DNA of 64,000 bases from Scenedesmus sp. ARA3 (lineage: Eukaryota; Chlorophyta; Chlorophyceae; Sphaeropleales; Scenedesmaceae): positions 1 to 64,000 of the forward strand of contig RWJK01001732.1 of assembly GCA_004335835.1 (NCBI GenBank). Reading direction: 5' to 3'. A program made the position numbers and the translations under genes. The number at the start of each line of letters is the position of its first letter. Within the stretch, counting starts at the first letter, position 1. Shown here piece by piece: positions 59,484 to 64,000 of this stretch. Below the pieces are notes generated by a model. The model was not told the DNA's origin. It worked only from the letters and a program-made list of their open reading frames with translations, and searched no databases.

Positions 59484-62400
59484 ATGGCACCACCTGCCAG
59501 CACCATAGCAACAGCTCTGGCCCTCTTCCTATTGCTGGCTGCAATCACATACACAGCAGGTCAAAGCAGCAGCAGCAGCAGCAGCAGCAGCCATGGCCAC
59601 CAGTCTGCATGCCCTGACAAGCCGATAAACCTCGCTGCACTCAGCAGCAGCAGCAGCAGCAGCACCACCACACCGCCCACCACATGCCGTGTGCTGATTG
59701 TGGGTGGTGGGGCGGGAGGCATCTTCTCAGCATACATGCTACGGGAGCTTAGCAGCAGCGTGTGTGTTGTGGAGAAGCAGAAGGTCTGGGGAGGCAAGCT
59801 GCAGAACATTGGACCCAGTGAGGCTGCTGCTGCTGCTGCCGCAAACAGCAGCAGTGCTTCTGATACTGCAGTTCATGCCTCCATTGGTACTGCCGGGCTG
59901 TGGATTCACGGATCACAACAAGACATAAGGTGAGGGGGAGAGGCATACTGTCTTAGTAAGAGAAGTGCAGCCGTACTGGTGCCAGCATGTTCAGCGTGTT
60001 GCTGATTGGCACTGCCGGGCTGTGGATCCACGGGCCACAAAAAGACATAAGGTGAGGGGGAGAGGCATACTAAGTAGTACGAGAAGTGCAGCCTTACTGC
60101 TGCCAGCATGCTCAGCGTGTTGCTGATTGGCACTGCCGGTCTGTGGATCCACGGGCCACAAAAAGACATAAGGTGAGGGGGAGAGGCATACTAAGTAGTA
60201 CGAGAAGTGCAGCCTTACTGCTGCCAGCATGCTCAGCGTGTTGCTGATTGGCACTGCCGGGCTGTGGATCCACGGGCCACAAAAGGACATCAGGAGGGGC
60301 TGCTGGCTTGCAGCTCTGCTGCTGCTAGCACCATCAGCGCTGCATATACACTCCGAAGTTGGATTCAGCGCAGTACATAGTGCACTGCGCATTTTGCTAC
60401 AACCATGATGCCATGCACCAACTCTGAAAACATATGTGTGTATGGTGTGCTGCATATGCCATGTAAATCAGCCCATTGTCACCCTGGAGACAAGCCATGC
60501 CAACTTTCCGCTCAGCATGCTCACTCCATACCAACACACTGCAGCTGCTGCTTGCAAAAGCTGTTGCGGCTGCACGCTCCCAGCAGAGCTCAACAATCAA
60601 ATACCTGTGTCTGACCATATGCCGGTGTCTGGTGCCGCATCAACTTGCAGGTGCCTTGCAAATCAGCTTAATGTAACCCTCGAGACCAGCCATGATGACT
60701 TCCTGATTCATGCAAGGGGCCGGTGGTCACGGCAGAGTGCCGAGCCGCTGCTTACCATGCAAGGCGGCAGGTACCCGGCTCCCGCTTTCAACCTGACTGA
60801 CACAGACGGCGACACGGAGGACCTGCTGGACAGGTGCGTTCTCTGTGGCTGTATCGACTTTACACATTGCTTGACTTTGTGCTGCATGTCAAGTGTATAC
60901 GCCCCGCAGCTGCCGCCCCAGGACTCTTTTCAGTTGAGCCGTCGTGCTTATTGGTGGTGGGCGCGGTACAGTGAGCCGCTGCTTACCATGCAAGGCGGCA
61001 GGTACCCGGCTCCCGCTTTCAACCTGACTGACACAGACGGCCACACGAAGGACCCGTGGGACAGGTGCGCTCTCTTCGGCAAAGCTCTACTGGAAAGGAA
61101 TCTTGAACAACTGCCTCTTTTACACAGCATTGGATTCATTGCTGAAGTTACATGTCGGTGGTGAATACCGCTGCCGGGTGGGAAGTAAGGGACCGGCGGG
61201 CGCGGCGCAGCGCTCTATGATGGTTCCTGCAGGTTGTGAGACTTTCTCCTGTGTCATGCAGCTACTGCTATCAGCGTGCTGTCCCTATGGTGTCCTCTCT
61301 CATATCCTGCCTATGTATGCTGCTGCTGCTGCTTCTGCAGGTTGTGGGACTTTCTCCTGGGCCGCAGCAACTAACCATCTCACTGCTATCAGCGTGCTGT
61401 CCCAATGCTGTCATCTCACGTATCCTGCTCGATGTATGCTCTCTGCCGGCTGTGGGACTTTCCTGGGCCGCGCAGCAACCAAACCTCTCACCAAGCAGCA
61501 TGCTGTCCCTGTGTTTTCCTTTCTCACATGCTGCCGTATGTATGCTGCTTCTGCTGCCGCTGCTGCTGCTGCAGGTTGTGGGGCTTTCTCCTCGGCCGAG
61601 AAGCAACCAACCCCCTTACTGGCGCCACCCCCATCCCCCACCCAGCCACATCCTGCGCCAGCTTCAACTCAATGGGGCACTACATAAACAGCACCCTCGG
61701 GCCCAGTGCCTTTGAGGCATATGCATTCCTCATTGCAGATTTGCCAGAGCCAGGCAACTTTCAACTAGCTATCAATGTGTGTGCTTGGATTGAATCTGAG
61801 GTCTTTGAGCGCACAGAGATGACGAAAGTGGACGTGCAATTCATCCCGCGTGGGGGATGGCACGGCTTGGTGGAACGCGCACGTGCGGCTGCTGCTGCTG
61901 CAGGCGTGCGGTTCTTCTTGGACAGTCCGATGACATGCATCTCAAGTGCTGCTGCTGCAAATGACAGCACTGCAGCATTGCAGCCGCCACCTGTTACTGC
62001 TGCTGACGCCACTGCTACAGATAGCAGCAGCAGCAACAACAACAGCACCTATCAGTTTGTTGCTACGGGGCCGGGTGGTGTTGGATCTGGCCGTGTGTTT
62101 CTGGCAGAGCATCTCATCTTTGCATCTGGTCCGCTTGATGTTCGTAAGCTGGGTGGTGACCTAGGCAGGCTGCTAGCAGCAGCACCAGAAACAGCATCTA
62201 TTAGGCCGGTAGAAGTTGCTGTATATGATGCATTCTATACCCAGCGGTTTTGGGAGGGTTACATGGTGCATCGCTACTACAACATGCCTGTGCGCACAGA
62301 TGCAAGCTGCCTGGTTTTCAGCGAGTTTCCAGGTCATGCGTACTTCCGAGTGGCCAATGCAACACGGCCAGTGTACAGCACAGACTTGCGCTGCATTGAG

Positions 62401-62880
62401 TTCTGGAGGCAGCTGTACAACACGTCTGGCATGCCTGGGGTTCGAAGCTATATGCATTCCAGTCTGCAGCAGATGTTTCCGATGCAGTAGATCCCTGCCC
62501 CATATTTTGATGCATTCATGGTGCATGAGGACGGATGGCATCTTGTGAACTACGGGGCATCGCAGCGCAACGTAACCATCGAGTCGATTTACGCTTGGGC
62601 TGCGTCACCGCTAGGAAAGGGGCGTAATCTCTGCTTAGTCGGTGAGGCGTATTACGGCATCAGTCCCGGGTGGACTGCTGGCGCCTGGAGGACAGCAGCA
62701 CGATGCGTCAAGCAACAGTTTGCAGGGGTGCTGTCTGGATCTGCGCGTGCTGCGGCTGAGTACATCAGCAGTGGATGCAACGGGCTGCAGGTGTTTTCAA
62801 ATGAGGTTGTGCTGCCCAGGAACATGTCCATGCCTGGTTTAAACCCTGCCACTGGCAAGGTTCTGCCAGCAGACGAGTGA
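59484..62880 (+). CDS. Secreted FAD-dependent amine-oxidase-like protein (in-frame TAG)
   Basis: Exons 59484-59929, 60651-60833 and 61575-62880, phases 2 and 2, 645 codons including the stop. The start at 59484 (GCCATGG context) gives a signal peptide (STIATALALFLLLAAITYTA). After a Ser run comes the dinucleotide-binding fold TCRVLIVGGGAGGIFSAYML, then VCVVEKQKVWGGKLQ (E..GGK, FAD contact). Further on are a substrate-domain region (FFLDSPMTC, LIFASGPLDVRKL, FYTQRFWEGYMVHRYYNM) and a C-terminal FAD motif CLVGEAYYGISPGWTAGAWR resembling the GE..PG...GA end of flavin amine oxidases. TAG at 62488-62490 interrupts the frame, with clear homologous-looking sequence on both sides (QMFPMQ, stop, IPAPYFDAFMVHED). 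Either a nonsense allele, a base error (CAG to TAG) or readthrough. Exact substrate unknown. Confidence 0.72.
59885..61500 (+). repeat. Exon echoes in the FAD oxidase gene, including a 120-bp array
   Basis: The end of exon 1 (IGTAGLWIHG plus donor GTGAGGGGGAG and about 75 bp of intron) is repeated in tandem at 60009-60053, 60128-60172 and 60248-60295; spacing is about 120 bp and identity is near-perfect. Exon 2's 5' edge (VTLETSHANF) recurs at 60455-60515 and its 3' edge (EPLLTMQGGRYPAPAFNLTD) at 60965-61064. Exon 3's 5' edge (GCAGGTTGTGGGACTTTCTCC) recurs at 61232-61260, 61338-61375 and 61449-61490. Confidence 0.9.
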
Positions 62881-64000
62881 TGTGGTGATTGTGCTTGTTT
62901 CTTTGTTGCATCTGCGCTCTGTTGCCTCTTTGAACATGTTTGCATCCATCTTTGATGCTGATGTTGGAGCGAAGGTGGGTTGCAGCTGCAGTACTCTGAC
63001 GGTTTGGACGATGATGAGTTGTTCTTCGATGTTTCCTCCCCCTATGAGCCTCTCGTTGGCTCCTGACTGGGGTTCCCACTCCTCGTTGAGTGGAGCATGT
63101 AATGTAATGTAATGTAATGTAGTACAACAGCAGCCGCTGGCATGAAGTTGGGTGTGAAGTGATTTGTGTTTTTTCATAGCTGGAGCTTCTGAACTGCGTG
63201 TTGAGGCTGTTGAGCCACGCCCTTGGCAGCATTGAGTTGGCTGCAGTAGAGGTGGCAGTTGGCAGCACTTTGCAGGCGTGCCGTGTGGTGCTGCTGTCGC
63301 TGCAGCTAATACATAGGCAGTGGCTGCAATGCTGATGGTGTTTCTAAATGAGGTGGTGCTGCCCAGGAATGTGTCCATGCCTGGCTTGAACCCTGCCACT
63401 GGCAAGGTACTGCCAGCAGACGAGTGATGTTGGAATTATGCCTCGTTTCCGATGTTGCATGCATTGCTGTTGCATGCAATGTTGTTGCAATGTTGTTAGT
63501 TTTGAGCTCTGTTGTTACTTTCATCATGTTTGCAGCCGTCTTGATGCTGGAGCCAAGATGGGTTGCAGTAGGACAATGACCGCTGGCCCTCATGCAGTTT
63601 TGATCAAGTTGGATGTGGGTTGTTGTTTTGTGTAGATTTGTAGTCGGAGGCTTCTGAACTGCGCTGTGTTGAGGCTTTTAACGCTGCTTGCTGCAGTGCA
63701 ATGCGGCTCATAAACAGTGAGGGAGCGGACGTCACACAGTGTTGCTTGCGGGTCTCATCGCACCTTGATTGTGGCACGAATGTTAGCAGGGGGACACTGA
63801 GCCATGCCATTAGCAGCATTGTGGTGGTTGCAAGTTGAGAGTTACATGTCCTACGCATCAGAATGCCTGGGAATGTCTTCATGCCAGCCTTGAACCCTGC
63901 CACTGGCAAGTGTTGCCGAACTATGAGTGATGGTGACTGCGAACATGCTTCCTTGCACTCTGTTCTCAGCCTATCATGCTCCACAGAACTCCTTGACATC
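62881..64000 (+). repeat. 3' flank of the FAD oxidase gene with two duplications of its coding end
   Basis: The coding end MPGLNPATGKVLPADE-stop is copied at 63343-63427 (nearly exact) and 63850-63930 (frame-shifted, MPALNPATGK). The following UTR-like block (TGATGTTGGAGC.AAG.TGGGTTGCAG) is copied with it, so two tandem units of about 520-540 bp follow the gene. No further gene is seen to the window end. Confidence 0.85.
63098..63120 (+). terminator. Tandem TGTAA poly(A)-type signal
   Basis: TGTAA is repeated about four times head to tail, some 218 nt after the stop codon of the FAD oxidase gene. TGTAA is the usual chlorophyte polyadenylation signal. Its use here is inferred. Confidence 0.5.

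Noticed and set aside
59885..60300. CRISPR-like array of ~120-bp repeats
   Set aside because: Units include a gene's own exon end and donor, there are no unique spacers, and the context is a eukaryotic gene.

Overview
The window is nuclear DNA of a green alga, most likely a chlorophycean (Sphaeropleales or Chlamydomonadales relative). Evidence for this is a major light-harvesting (LHCII/LHCBM-type) gene, an algal FO-synthase gene, a plastid-type MscS channel gene, many GT-AG introns, TGTAA-like poly(A) signals and extreme CTG/CAG trinucleotide richness. There is no operon, RBS, CRISPR or other prokaryotic organisation. Species and placement are inference.

Layout. (+) 60-1981: 3' part of a WDR18/IPI3 ribosome-biogenesis WD40 gene. 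(-) 7300-3541: secreted protein with three copies of an eight-cysteine domain. (+) 7680-11312: FO synthase (CofG half), apparently cut off. 11.5-13.0 kb: intergenic, with hairpins, a tRNA-like arm, a retroposon fragment and a gap. (-) 17595-13043: LHCII gene, 8 exons, 259 aa. (-) 29123-18117: F-box/leucine-rich-repeat gene with about 15 or more exons. (-) 31795-29989: SYLF/Ysc84 gene, 249 aa. (-) about 38497-32590: SGNH/GDSL hydrolase with a Ser/Thr linker and extra C-terminal domain. (-) 44358-39981: UQCC1/CBP3 mitochondrial complex III assembly factor, 269 aa. (+) 45643-53364: MscS-like channel, 850 aa. 53.4-59.5 kb: no confident gene. (+) 59484-62880: secreted FAD amine-oxidase-like protein with an in-frame TAG. 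The gene set is housekeeping, plastid and mitochondrial; it shows no common pathway.

The most unusual property cuts across the genes. Almost every multi-exon gene is surrounded by decayed partial copies of its own exons ('exon echoes'). Copies of an exon's 5' edge, with its acceptor, lie upstream of the intact exon. Copies of its 3' edge, with its donor, lie downstream. This is the footprint of tandem duplications that straddle splice junctions, and each echo normally keeps only one splice site. A second property is that long (CTG)n tracts, always CTG on the coding strand, often abut 3' splice sites; two of the three assembly gaps fall in such tracts. Exon joins for the WDR18, FO synthase, LHCII, SYLF, UQCC1, MscS and FAD genes, the cysteine-rich gene and most of the SGNH gene were worked out by hand and keep reading-frame phase throughout; the F-box/LRR model is only partly phased.
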